Shown here: in pieces, positions 46,382 through 59,100 of the stretch
Layout of the letters: each line of letters begins with the position of its first letter
Numbering within the stretch: the first letter of the stretch is position 1
NCBI GenBank assembly: GCA_028023455.1
Contig: JAQFVV010012507.1
Location: 2,429,456-2,493,455, forward strand
DNA: 64,000 bases
Reading direction: 5' to 3'
From: Epiperipatus broadwayi
Lineage: Eukaryota > Onychophora > Udeonychophora > Euonychophora > Peripatidae
The notes under the pieces: generated by a model
What the model was told of the DNA's origin: nothing
Seen by the model: the letters and a program-made list of their open reading frames with translations, nothing else
Database searches by the model: none
Program-made: the position numbers and the translations under genes

Positions 46382-47925
46382 TGAAATGCATGCTCCTTTT
46401 TTATTCTTTTGTCATTGACATAATATCCTAGTTATTACAAAAAAACTACTCAAGTATATAAGTTATATTATTATTCATACAATAAAATTGCAACAAAAAA
46501 TACAGAATAATCAGCACAAGAAATACTTATTACCTATAAAAATACATTTAGAAAATCACAGACTATGTGATTATTATAAAGATAATGTTAATTAAGAATA
46601 ATTAACAAATATTTCATAAGAATCACAGAAAATCACATTGATGGATTTCAAAATTAGTCATATAATAATTATTGTAATCAAATCACATAATAATTATTAC
46701 AAGAAATATTGAACACAAAATTAAAAGCCAATAAATAACTAATAAATATACTTTTGAATTTTGTTTCTTTTTATTTTATTTTATTGCATTTGTGTAAGAT
46801 TAAAAAGGAAACAAAAATCAAAACTATTAGTAGTTATTCAAAAATATGTTTTGTGAGACCCTGACTAGCATACAAATTGTATAATATGACAGAACATGCA
46901 TGAGATCAAATGCAATTAAAATATATTTATTTTCATCGGAAATTACTTTTGAAATTTATTTTGTAATTATCGAATTAAGGCTATTTTTATGGACTGGTAA
47001 CAAGTTTAACCTGGTTGAGAAACACTGCTTTACTTCATATTCATAGCAACGGGAAATTCCATAATTTGTACTTTTCTGATTTTTATTTTTAAATATATGT
47101 CTCTACCTCTAACAATTCTTTGAGATTTTTTATTATAATTTTGTTACTGTTATTTTCCAATGAATCTATTAATTGTTATTTTGTTGGGAATAAATAATTC
47201 AATAAAGTTAATAAAATCTAGTGTTATGTCTTTATCACAAAAATCTAAAATCATCTGCCGTCTTTATTGTCATATTTTTTTTGTTTGTTTCCATCTTATT
47301 TTTACTCTCTTATTTAACTTTTTATCTTGGTCTTTTGATTTATAAGTGTGCTGCCATCAGCCTGCCTATGATTGTTGTTTTTATGTTTATTGCCAAATTT
47401 TGACCTTCATTTGTTTTCCCAATCTGACTTTCTTTAGTACACTAGTTAAATTAATAGGAAAGGTATTATTATACACTAATCCATGATCCCTTTGCCAATA
47501 TGAACCCAATTTACTTATTATAGACTGCTTTAAGGATGATCTAATAGTAAATTTTCATAAGAACAATGAAGTACTAGAGTATATGCATTTTCAATAAGAG
47601 AAATTTATAATTTTGCAGCCATAAACGTTTTCGTGATATTTTCTGTTCTTTTCAGCTGTGCTTTTGCTATACTATGCAATGGTTATGTTTTTCTTTGACG
47701 TTTTACTGCCCAGTATATTATAAAAGTAGTTATATATATTTGGTTATTTATAATAATATTTATAGGTATATTTATGTATTTTTATTGTTTTTGTACTCTT
47801 TATCGAATTGAAATGTAATATTATTTAATACTTTGATCTATTGATAAATTTTTAAGTTAATTGCTTTGCTGAGTTTTCTGTTAGCGTATATTTTACTTAA
47901 TTACTATTCTCTATTATCCCTCTAG
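46382..47925. other. End of intron 2: AT-rich
   Basis: This contains the right end of the hAT shell (to 47027) and then AT-rich, T-biased intron running to the acceptor TATCCCTCTAG before exon 47926. The short ORFs at 47160-47403 are hydrophobic low-complexity translations. Confidence 0.6.
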
Positions 47926-48087
47926 AGTGCTGTCATTCGTATTGAACTTGATAAACCAGATAATGGCAATCTAGGATTCAGCTTATGCGGTAATGATAAA
48001 GGAAGTGGAATTTTTATCAAAAGCATTAATCCTGGAGGAGTAACTGCCAAGGATAAGCAACTGCTAGAAGGAGATCGACTTTTGCAG
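47926..48087 (+). CDS. Next PDZ domain, N-terminal half, PTPN13-like exon
   Basis: This 162-nt exon encodes 54 residues in phase 0, from acceptor CTATTATCCCTCTAG to donor GTTTGA (a weak GTTT donor). The peptide starts SAVIRIELDKPDNGNLGFSL: the LGF part of the carboxylate-binding loop is at residues 16-18, followed by SLCG. It ends LLEGDRLLQ, again just before the VNG turn, exactly where the first PDZ domain is split. LGFSLCG followed by a INP.GV.A....L loop is what I recall of PDZ5 of PTPN13, which supports the assignment and the order PDZ4-PDZ5. The exon with the second half is not visible in the remaining 15.9 kb and presumably lies beyond the window. Confidence 0.85.
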
Positions 48088-48746
48088 GTTTGATTTTTAA
48101 TTTCTTTGAATGTGAAAAATATTCTTGTAAAAACATTTTTTTTTTTTAAGTTTTATTTAGCCTTGGACTATAGAAAGAAGCAAATGTTGTTGCTATTCAA
48201 TCTTTATTACCTTTATTACTTATCTCAAATAGGATCATTTGATATTTCTTTTATCACTTGATAGTTCCGTTTTTAATATATATATATAATTAACAGGAAT
48301 TTTTGATAAAGCAGATTTTTTGATTGCACAAAATTTTTGACAATTATAAAGAACAAAACAATGATTTCTCTTCACTTTATTAAAGGGGGGGGTTTGATCT
48401 CAGTCTTTTGCAAAATAAAAATACTTTTATCAAACATTACTACAAGAAGCATAATAGTGCATGCTTAAGTTTAATTATTTTAGCATATTAAACACATTAG
48501 CAACCATTTAGAAAAAAGTCCTAAATATAAAATAATGCAATAAGCAAAAAATAAAAAGTTAAAAATTAATATTAAATGATTTATACAAACCATTTTATAA
48601 AAGAAAAATGCATCAGAGTATAACAAGAGGAATTGTAAGAATACTTATCATCTTCAAATAAAATATTTCTAAGAACTTAATAGAATTAATTGTGTTGAAT
48701 TGATATATATATAGAAAATAATCTCAGTGCATAACACTATACTGAA
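48088..48746 (+). other. Start of intron 3, AT-rich
   Basis: AT-rich with a GGGGGGGG run near 48387; no element recognised. Confidence 0.6.
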
Positions 48747-48947
48747 ATATATAAATATTAAGCATAAATCACCCCACATGGTTAAGAAATCCAGTACTGC
48801 CCTCTGTGAATTAATATATAAAATATATATCATTTTGACCTGGCTATTTAAAAATACGAACTCTAATGTATTTTATATATTAATTCACAGAGGGCAGTAC
48901 TGGATTTCATAACCATATGGGGTGATTTATGCTTAATATTTATATAT
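48747..48947. repeat. Short hairpin MITE-like palindrome sharing a motif with the satellite
   Basis: The left arm (48747 to about 48829) and right arm (about 48868-48947) are close inverted copies with a 40-nt loop. Each arm contains ATCCAGTACTGCCCTCTGT or its complement. The satellite unit has ATCCAGTAACGCCCTCTGT, 17 of 19 identical. There is no ORF. Its size and structure suit a foldback MITE; target duplication is uncertain. Confidence 0.8.
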
Positions 48948-51900
48948 ATCACTTAATAAATTGTCCACTAAAAATATATAATAAAGAATTATTTAAAATT
49001 ATAATAATAGTACAAATAAATGATAATAAAATAGGTAATTTATATAAGAGTACTTTATATTATTTAGACCATAATCATTATCATGTGAATATATGAATAA
49101 GAAACATGTCACATGATTTTCCCAGAACTATGCATTTTAAGTATTGATTAGGAGAAATCTTATAATTTTAAATTTAACATTAATTCAGACCATTAGACTA
49201 TTACATGAAGAAAAATACCATAGAAAGAGAAAAACTAGAGGCAATTCTTGTAAATTAATTTAAAAACTTTTAATAAATGGTCCAAGTACCAATGCTGAAT
49301 ACATATTTTCTGGAAAATCACAAAACATCTATTTCTTTTCCATATAAATTCATTTGAAAATGATTACAAGTTAAGTAATTCTATTTAAAATCCATTGATT
49401 ATTATATAAGTTAAGTAATTGAAATATATAAATTATATGTTACTATTACTTATTTATAACATTATTATAATCTCATACAATTACATATAATTTAGTGGGT
49501 AACTTATTCATATATATATATTCTAACCCAAGAAAATATAGGACGTTATCTATCAAAATAAAACATACGGGTCATTCCTATAACCTGATAAAATCAGTGA
49601 GCGGCTTCTATTAGAGCGAATTCGGACGCTTCCATATAGGACGGGTAGCCAAACCCTCTATTATCTAATATGATATTTTATATTTAATATAGCTCTTCGT
49701 TAGGTTAGTTATATAATTCAGCTACAGAGATATGCAGTTCAGACAGAGATAGAATTAAAAAAAATAATTATCATTAATAAAATAGATTTAATAAAACAAT
49801 TTAGAATAAACTAACATTCTCTCTCTATCTAAAACACATTCTCTGAGCTATAAGTACTTGCACTGTTCGACAATGATGATGATGATTTTATTTCATTGTT
49901 AATATTACTGACTAAAATAAAACATTCAGCAATTTGCCAATATGATCTCAATATTTTATTATTATACAATTAAAAGTTTCCATCTCTTTAGCCATGCCAC
50001 ACTTGTAATATTAATCATACTGAATCAATTCTTTCTTTAAGAGCACTTATGATACTGACACTAATCTCAGGGTTCTCTGTTATATTTACTAAAATGCTCG
50101 GCAGTATTGTGTTGTCCAATAGAACTGACATTCTGGTTGGCTATAGAAAACATTTAACTTATTTTAATTTCAGGTGTCTTCATCCACATATCAACTATTA
50201 TAATATTTAACGAGATGATGACCCTATTCAATAACAACGCATAATTTTGAATAATACTGCCAATTTATAATCCAGAATCTCAGTCGGAATGATGAAGAGA
50301 CAAGGGTGCTTTTGTGTCCTTCCATCACCCATGACAACACAATAATTTAAACTAAGATTTAATACTTAGACACTTCACTTACATGTGTATGGAACAAAGT
50401 GCAATCAAATACCTACTAGTTTGGGAATAAAGTGATTTTACACACACATAAAATAAAATAAAATGTTTTGGTCTGAAGTTTCAATTCCATAAATAATTCT
50501 TATTAAATTAAAAATATAATGAAATATTCTGATCTGCCTAAAATTGTCTATCTAGTGTATTGAATTTGAGATTTCATAAATAATTTTGGACTCAAGAAAG
50601 TATTGCAAGTATTATGCAGATACACTTTTATTTAGCACACAAGAAAAATGACTCAAAACAGCTTTTAATAAGACTATATTTATTATTAAATTTCAACAAT
50701 ATTCCAATTTATTCTTACAATTTAACAAAAACGATCCCTTAGGATTAACATAATAAACAAAAATATACACTTTAGTTGATCCCATATGGATAAAACAAAA
50801 TAATAACTAATAGTAATTTGTCTATGCTTTTAGACTTGGATTTGAACTACTTCTTCATCTTTGCTGTACATTTATTTAGATAAAATATAACAAAATAAAT
50901 ATTATTATCGATACATTAACTTATCAGTTTAGCGTATCTTATATGAACGGATGCTTAACTTTATTAACTGACTATTTGTTTTAAAATAAAAATAATTGGA
51001 TTCTAGGCAATGCGTACAAACGATTATTATAATTATATCTTTAACTAAATGATAGTTTTTTTATTTAGATAACTCATTATAATTTATGGGTTATTTATCA
51101 GAAGTTACACTTATTATTTTAATGTTTACCTGAATAACAACTGAAGTTGTTATACACACTGTTTTCCTCCGTATAAGTTATATTGTGAGTGCTACTTAAT
51201 AATTAACCTGAATTAAACTTAGTATTTGAACCCTCCTTTGGCAAATAAAAATTTATAAATCACGCAATTTTAAACTTATTCTCTCCATTGACTTATGTGT
51301 GGATTACCAGCACTATTCCGTCGCACAGTCCAGACATTGATCATATATACTAGCACTCTATTTTTACTAAATGGATCGTAAGGAATTTACCTCCAGTATA
51401 CCCGTTATCTTGCCATAACTTTTTAAATAAAACACAATATTCTACACCTTCCGTGGTGGAATTATCTCTATTTTCTCATGAGGAAAAGGGAATAATACCG
51501 TAGATACGAAGAGTTAACGACTATATTAAAATAGTTTGGTGGGTCCTTGCCTCTTTCTTGGGCATAATAGGAACACACACCAATATAATCCTCTCATGGG
51601 ATTTTAACGAACGAAATAAACTAAATACGGTATAAATGCTGATCGTCCTGGCTCTGGGAAGCGATCGCTTGGGTTATAACCATACCCGAATTCTAGATTT
51701 ATTTATTCCCTCATGGAAAATAAAGTTTTTGGGGAGATTATTTTCCATCCCTCAAAATAGATACATACAATTGTTACTAATGTGAATATTAATCATATAC
51801 TGATGCTATTCGGGGCAAGACAAGCAAATACACTAATTACACAAAATTTATATTCCGGGGTATACTTAAATCAACGTCTGAAATCAATGGATAACACAAA

Positions 51901-54900
51901 AATAAACATAATAATTTTCACCTTTGCCAAAGAAACATTCAACAAGTAATTGGTAATATAGTATTTTGAACTAAATTAAGTGAATGCGTTAATAAAAAAA
52001 AATAATTGGGAATAAATTCCGCAATTAACATAGTATAAATTTGTTTTTAAACTTTAAATAAGTAATATTCTGTATAGCATTTCTCTTTAATTACTTCTGA
52101 TAATTTTAACTAGATATTTTATCTATTAAGTATCTGAACTTTTCCACTTTTACGCATTTAACATATAAATTTATACCCATAATTGCCTATCATAAGTAAA
52201 CACATTTTATAAAAATATTTTCCATGTCAAATATAAATTTAACCTAGAATAATTAAAGGAAAACATACCTTTATGATTACAAGGTCATTTAAATACTACT
52301 TGAATATACATCTTTTAACCTGTTGATAAAAAAAAATATACATAATTTTTCAAATAAAAAAAAAATTACTTAACAAGTGTTTATTATCTCTCTAGAAAAA
52401 TGTTTTTCCGTTGGGCAATTTATTTAGATGAAGAACTTGATCCTTTCGTAGTTCACGAAGCAAAATTTAAATAAGAAACACATTTTATTATTTCATTTCT
52501 ATAACAGTTGCCTCCATTCTGGGCATTTAATAAATCAATCAAAGAAAACATATCAGCATTGGGTATTAATTCTTCTTTGAATTAACTTATATAATTTTGG
52601 GATCCAAGAAAAACAATACAGATTTTAACATGACGAAGATTTGACGATTGACGAACACATATACAATTCTTTTATTTTTAATATTGGCGATACGTACCAT
52701 TTTTATTTAGCTAGCTGGTTTAAGAATAAACTAATGCGCGACTTTTATGAAATATTATTATTATAAGGACTGCAGCTGACTTACGTAGATAGAAAGTTTT
52801 AATGATTCTAGTTGAGGTATAATATAACATATTATTTTAAAGTTATAATTAAGTCACTTATGTTGGTAGTTTTTTTTTTATTCCTACTCTATGAATTATA
52901 AGTCTTCTTTAATAATGAATTTTCCGTAATATGCACGCATACAAATTTTTCAATATTTGCCTTGAGAAAATTTATATTTTCTTTTTAAAAAATATATAGG
53001 TGCATAAGTAAATATCCTTTATCATTCATATTATTTCTAGATAATTTTCATTGAATAAAATATATTTTAATGTGGGGAGCTTACATTATTTTTAAATGCA
53101 GACAATGTCTGTTAGAAAGAGCGCGAAATTTTATAGTTAACTTTCCTTGGCTTTTATAATATGTCTTTTAAATTATAATTTTTCTTTTATACCAAGAAAA
53201 AAATTATTAAATAAGGTAAAGTTAACACATAATTGTTTATTTGCTGGAAATTATTTATATTCCTAATTTTCAACATAATGATATTTTCCGTGATTGCTGT
53301 AGTCAATACGGTCATTTTGAACTTTAGCATACGATGGTATAATTTTTGAGTATAAAAAGCCTTAAAATAGGTCGATGGTCATAGAAAAACAGAATATCCT
53401 ATCAATTAAGATTAGCCAAACATGATATTATCAAACATTTATTGGACTGATATTTATTTCTGCAATAAAAAATATAAAAAATTTTGTTACCGAATTTCAG
53501 TACTGACTCCTTCTTGTAAAACTAATAGCAGACTAAACTTTCTCCAGTTTTTGGCGGTCTTGTTTTATTTAGCGACCTCTTACAGAGAAAAAATCATTTA
53601 ATTATACATAAACAAAAGAAAGGGAAAAAAAAAACTTATTACAGTTATATTTTGTTCTGTATGGTTTAAATGGATTACAAGGTAATTTGACAAATAATGA
53701 AAAATAATAAATACACTTAATTAACAATATTTATTTGTGGTGTATATTTCTGTATACATTATTGTCTAAATAATTTAAAAATAAAATTACCAGAAGCTAT
53801 GTTGTTATGATAAGATACTCATCTATCCCCCCTCTGTCCATCTAAAATCAATTACTGTTTATGATATGCTTTTATACTATATTAAATTGCTCTTATGGTT
53901 AATATTTTTAATTAAATTATTTCTGCTCTTTTTCAAAATGACATTAAATTACTAAATTTATTAGTTATTTGCTTAAAACATGTTAAAGTGAGTAATAGCC
54001 TATTTTATTAATCACTTAATATTATTACTATTTTATTTTTCTATTTTCTAGAAAAAGATAGCATTGTTTTCCTGTGGAAACGATGCTAAATAGACCAAGT
54101 GTCAATAACACTAGGTTACAATATATATTGAAAGAGTCATGACATAATGATCAGAAGATTCACCTACTATGCCATAAATCGAAATTCAAAACCAGGCTAA
54201 GTAAACATAGAATTTTTTTTTTTACCTGATTTCAAACAAGTATGATTTTTTTTTTTTGTTAGTTGTTTTATCAAACCTTTGAAATTGCTAAATTTCGCAC
54301 TGCCAAGCATTTAGCAACTTTTAGTAGAAATTCCATCTATATTACTGTTTCTTCAGAAAAGATGGGGGAGGGGTGTTGAATAAATATTTGTATTACAATT
54401 CATTAACCCATATATATATATTTAAATTTTTTTTATAAAAAAAAAGCCAAACTGACATTAAACTATCAGAATGAGATCACGTTTAGAAATTTACCATATT
54501 TTTATACTTATTTATAAAATCATTAATTGATATAGTAACCATATTAATTCCAGTTTATTTGCATTTTGGATTAATACCAATTTTATTATATATTTATATA
54601 TAAAGATATAACTTTTGAGTTATTCATTTTTAAAGCAGCAACATTGAAATGGACTTGTTTAAACTAGTTCTCAAATCTTGTAGTAAAAGATAAATTGCTT
54701 TGAAGGATCTTTATTAATATTATGCCAATCAGTTATTTTTTTTTTTTAAAAAAAAAAAGGCATTTATTGAAAAACTAAAAAATATATATATGTGTTGGCA
54801 AGTTTTTGGTACAATTTAGGATTTCATTTTTTTTTTTTTGATTTTGTTCTATATTTTGTCTTTAATAATATATCTTGGGGCAGCAGATTTATGAATAGAA

Positions 54901-55000
54901 TTTGATATTTTAAAGAGTAATTGCAATTCACTAACAACTATTAGAATTATTGAAATTCTCAAGGAAAGTGAGAAAGTATGTTACATATTGTAACGGTATG
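48948..55000. other. Intron 3: AT-rich, with unassigned more complex blocks
   Basis: No exon completing the second PDZ domain was found. Blocks at about 49500-50340 and 51130-51850 are richer in G/C and may be old repeat sequence, but no protein motif or terminal repeat is recognisable. A degenerate tRNA-like stretch (54130-54200, with AATTCAAAACC as possible B box) is too weak to annotate separately. Confidence 0.5.
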
Positions 55001-55400
55001 AAAAATAGAGCTGCTTTAACCCAATCTAGAGATGCAGGTTGAGGGGGTTCGAACCTCACCTACTCCTTCACTGCCACTAAGCGACTTCCCAAGACCTCAC
55101 TAGAATTTCTTCTTAATACATGCCCGGTGGTCAGGGAGAGACAAGACTCAGAAGGGGAATTTACAGATAAGAAAGCGGTATGTGAATATATTAAAAATAA
55201 AATAGAAATTTATTGTTTGCAAAAGAATTACAATTTATTCTATACAGAAAAAGAAAAAAAACAAAGATCACTCCCTAAAGAGGCAGTTAGTAATTTCTTG
55301 GCCTACCCAAGAGCATTAATGGATTACACAATAACTATAGATATGCAGTAAACCTCGGTTTCATTTTACAAATTATCACATTTACTGGGCATAGAGTGAA
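55001..55400 (+). other. Unidentified block with tRNA-like B box and a 75-codon ORF
   Basis: GGGGGTTCGAACCTC near 55038 resembles a tRNA T-arm/B box. Downstream, 55127-55351 (GTG-initiated in the open frame, no in-frame ATG near the start) encodes a charged peptide with KKAVCEYIKNKIEIYCLQKN and an YPRALMDYTI end. It has coding-like composition, but I do not recognise it and see no splice support. It may be a fragment of an unknown repeat. Confidence 0.3.
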
Positions 55401-56145
55401 TGATTCAAGGAAATGAGAGAGAAAGTAAAAGGGGTCATTCAGAGGTGGTAGAAAAGGAAGAAAATCTTAACAAACAGATCACTAGTTAAATAGACGTTCT
55501 TTTAGCTATGATTTAAAACATAGTCAGCAACTTAAATTTGAATCCCCTTTGTTCTTTTCTTTTCCCCTTTACCTCACCAACATCAAGTTTTTCCGTGCAG
55601 TGCTTTGAGTATAGAAGATAGTCAGGCTTAATAGAACAAATGTATTACTAAATATGTATTACTCAGAGATTCGTTATTTTCTCCTTTTCTTAGTAGGCAG
55701 GATTTTCAGAGATATTTTTCCATATGAGGAATGTAAAATGAAATGAGGCTGGATAGCACTCCGACCCTAAAACATAGTAGGATGAGAAGGAACCCGTTCG
55801 CAGAGCGTGATCCGGGTTCAAAACAGAGCATATAGCTTATGTCCAGTCATTGATAGATTTTACATATGGAGATTTCTGAAGATAGCTCCACCAATATGGA
55901 GATTGAACTAAGACACATTTATAAGGGTATTCCCGACTCCCCAAGTAATACACGAAAGATTTAGTTAGAATAATAATCCGTTTTAAAAAAAATCAAGCCT
56001 GAATTAAATATCAGTATCTAAATTCTCATGACACCAAAGCTCCACAAAACTGAGGTAAAAGTTTAGATTAAGAAAAGAAATCGCCTTATATTTATCGATC
56101 TTTATATGATCGATTTAGCTACATATATACATATATATATATAAT
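55401..56145. other. Intron 3 before the satellite
   Basis: Mixed AT-rich sequence with one more B-box-like GATCCGGGTTCAAAAC near 55809. It ends in an (AT)n tract (56121-56150) that abuts the satellite. Confidence 0.5.
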
Positions 56146-59100
56146 ATATACAAACCATTATACAATTACAAATATCCAGTAACGCCCTCTGTTTAAAGAT
56201 CTATATCTCAATAATAGCAAACCTTAAAATGATACCACTTTAAGGTTGTATGCTAAACGATGTTAAATATTGAAATACAGACCTACTCAAACACAGAGCA
56301 TGAAATTTTAAATAAGCAAACGATCTTAAATTTTGCTAATAAACTAACAAGTTTACAAAGTTATTAAAGACAAACTAAACATTAGATTTTAATCTTTAAA
56401 TTCCTCCCAAACTATAAATGAAAAGAAAGTTACTGTTAACACTAACTGAAATAATTATAGAAAATATACAAACCATTATACAATTACAAATATTCAGTAA
56501 CGCCCTCTGTTTAAAGATCTATATCTCAATAATAGCAAACCTTAAAATGATACCACTTTAAGGTTGTATGCTAAACGATGTTAAATATTGAAATACAGAC
56601 CTACTCAAACACAGAGCATGAAATTTTAAATAAGCAAACGATCTTAAATTTTTGCTAATAAACTAACAAGTTTACAAAGTTATTAAAGACAAACTAAACA
56701 TTAGATTTTAATCTTTAAATTCCTCCCAAACTATAAATGAAAAGAAAGTTACTGTTAACACTAACTGAAATAATTATAGAAAATATACAAACCATTATAC
56801 AATTACAAATATCCAGTAACGCCCTCTGTTTAAAGATCTATATCTCAATAATAGCAAACCTTAAAATGATACCACTTTAAGGTTGTATGCTAAACGATGT
56901 TAAATATTGAAATACAGACCTACTCAAACACAGAGCATGAAATTTTAAATAAGCAAACGATCTTAAATTTTGCTAATAAACTAACAAGTTTACAAAGTTA
57001 TTAAAGACAAACTAAACATTAGATTTTAATCTTTAAATTCCTCCCAAACTATAAATGAAAAGAAAGTTACTGTTAACACTAACTGAAATAATTATAGAAA
57101 ATATACAAACCATTATACAATTACAAATATCCAGTAACGCCCTCTGTTTAAAGATCTATATCTCAATAATAGCAAACCTTAAAATGATACCACTTTAAGG
57201 TTGTATGCTAAACGATGTTAAATATTGAAATACAGACCTACTCAAACACAGAGCATGAAATTTTAAATAAGCAAACGATCTTAAATTTTGCTAATAAACT
57301 AACAAGTTTACAAAGTTATTAAAGACAAACTAAACATTAGATTTTAATCTTTAAATTCCTCCCAAACTATAAATGAAAAGAAAGTTACTGTTAACACTAA
57401 CTGAAATAATTATAGAAAATATACAAACCATTATACAATTACAAATATCCAGTAACGCCCTCTGTTTAAAGATCTATATCTCAATAATAGCAAACCTTAA
57501 AATGATACCACTTTAAGGTTGTATGCTAAACGATGTTAAATATTGAAATACAGACCTACTCAAACACAGAGCATGAAATTTTAAATAAGCAAACGATCTT
57601 AAATTTTGCTAATAAACTAACAAGTTTACAAAGTTATTAAAGACAAACTAAACATTAGATTTTAATCTTTAAATTCCTCCCAAACTATAAATGAAAAGAA
57701 AGTTACTGTTAACACTAACTGAAATAATTATAGAAAATATACAAACCATTATACAATTACAAATATCCAGTAACGCCCTCTGTTTAAAGATCTATATCTC
57801 AATAATAGCAAACCTTAAAATGATACCACTTTAAGGTTGTATGCTAAACGATGTTAAATATTGAAATACAGACCTACTCAAACACAGAGCATGAAATTTT
57901 AAATAAGCAAACGATCTTAAATTTTGCTAATAAACTAACAAGTTTACAAAGTTATTAAAGACAAACTAAACATTAGATTTTAATCTTTAAATTCCTCCCA
58001 AACTATAAATGAAAAGAAAGTTACTGTTAACACTAACTGAAATAATTATAGAAAATATACAAACCATTATACAATTACAAATATCCAGTAACGCCCTCTG
58101 TTTAAAGATCTATATCTCAATAATAGCAAACCTTAAAATGATACCACTTTAAGGTTGTATGCTAAACGATGTTAAATATTGAAATACAGACCTACTCAAA
58201 CACAGAGCATGAAATTTTAAATAAGCAAACGATCTTAAATTTTTGCTAATAAACTAACAAGTTTACAAAGTTATTAAAGACAAACTAAACATTAGATTTT
58301 AATCTTTAAATTCCTCCCAAACTATAAATGAAAAGAAAGTTACTGTTAACACTAACTGAAATAATTATAGAAAATATACAAACCATTATACAATTACAAA
58401 TATCCAGTAACGCCCTCTGTTTAAAGATCTATATCTCAATAATAGCAAACCTTAAAATGATACCACTTTAAGGTTGTATGCTAAACGATGTTAAATATTG
58501 AAATACAGACCTACTCAAACACAGAGCATGAAATTTTAAATAAGCAAACGATCTTAAATTTTGCTAATAAACTAACAAGTTTACAAAGTTATTAAAGACA
58601 AACTAAACATTAGATTTTAATCTTTAAATTCCTCCCAAACTATAAATGAAAAGAAAGTTACTGTTAACACTAACTGAAATAATTATAGAAAATATACAAA
58701 CCATTATACAATTACAAATATCCAGTAACGCCCTCTGTTTAAAGATCTATATCTCAATAATAGCAAACCTTAAAATGATACCACTTTAAGGTTGTATGCT
58801 AAACGATGTTAAATATTGAAATACAGACCTACTCAAACACAGAGCATGAAATTTTAAATAAGCAAACGATCTTAAATTTTGCTAATAAACTAACAAGTTT
58901 ACAAAGTTATTAAAGACAAACTAAACATTAGATTTTAATCTTTAAATTCCTCCCAAACTATAAATGAAAAGAAAGTTACTGTTAACACTAACTGAAATAA
59001 TTATAGAAAATATACAAACCATTATACAATTACAAATATCCAGTAACGCCCTCTGTTTAAAGATCTATATCTCAATAATAGCAAACCTTAAAATGATACC

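Larger units (their letters stand above)
41344..47027. mobile_element. hAT element shell with nested insertions, 5.7 kb
   Basis: The left terminus CAGTGTTTCTCAATC (41344) and the reverse complement of the right terminus, CAGTGTTTCTCAACC (ending 47027), match at 14 of 15 positions. Slightly further in, ATGGACCAGTAAC on the left pairs with the GGACTGGTAAC block on the right. Flanking octamers TTTTACAT (41336-41343) and CTTTACTT (47028-47035) agree at 6 of 8, consistent with a decayed hAT target duplication. No transposase remains. Inside lie (AT)n tracts, RTE copy 2 and an LTR-like region, so later insertions explain the large size. Confidence 0.75.

Noticed and set aside
46133-46384. Overlapping ORFs on both strands near the primer-like site
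   Set aside because: No gag-like features; likely chance within relic sequence.
51507-51635. Possible VNG-type PDZ continuation exon starting GTTAACGAC
   Set aside because: It follows an AG and is open for about 40 codons, but the translation is hydrophobic with no helix B motif of a PDZ domain.
54130-54200. tRNA-like stretch
   Set aside because: Only a weak B-box match and no convincing cloverleaf; too uncertain to list as an RNA gene.
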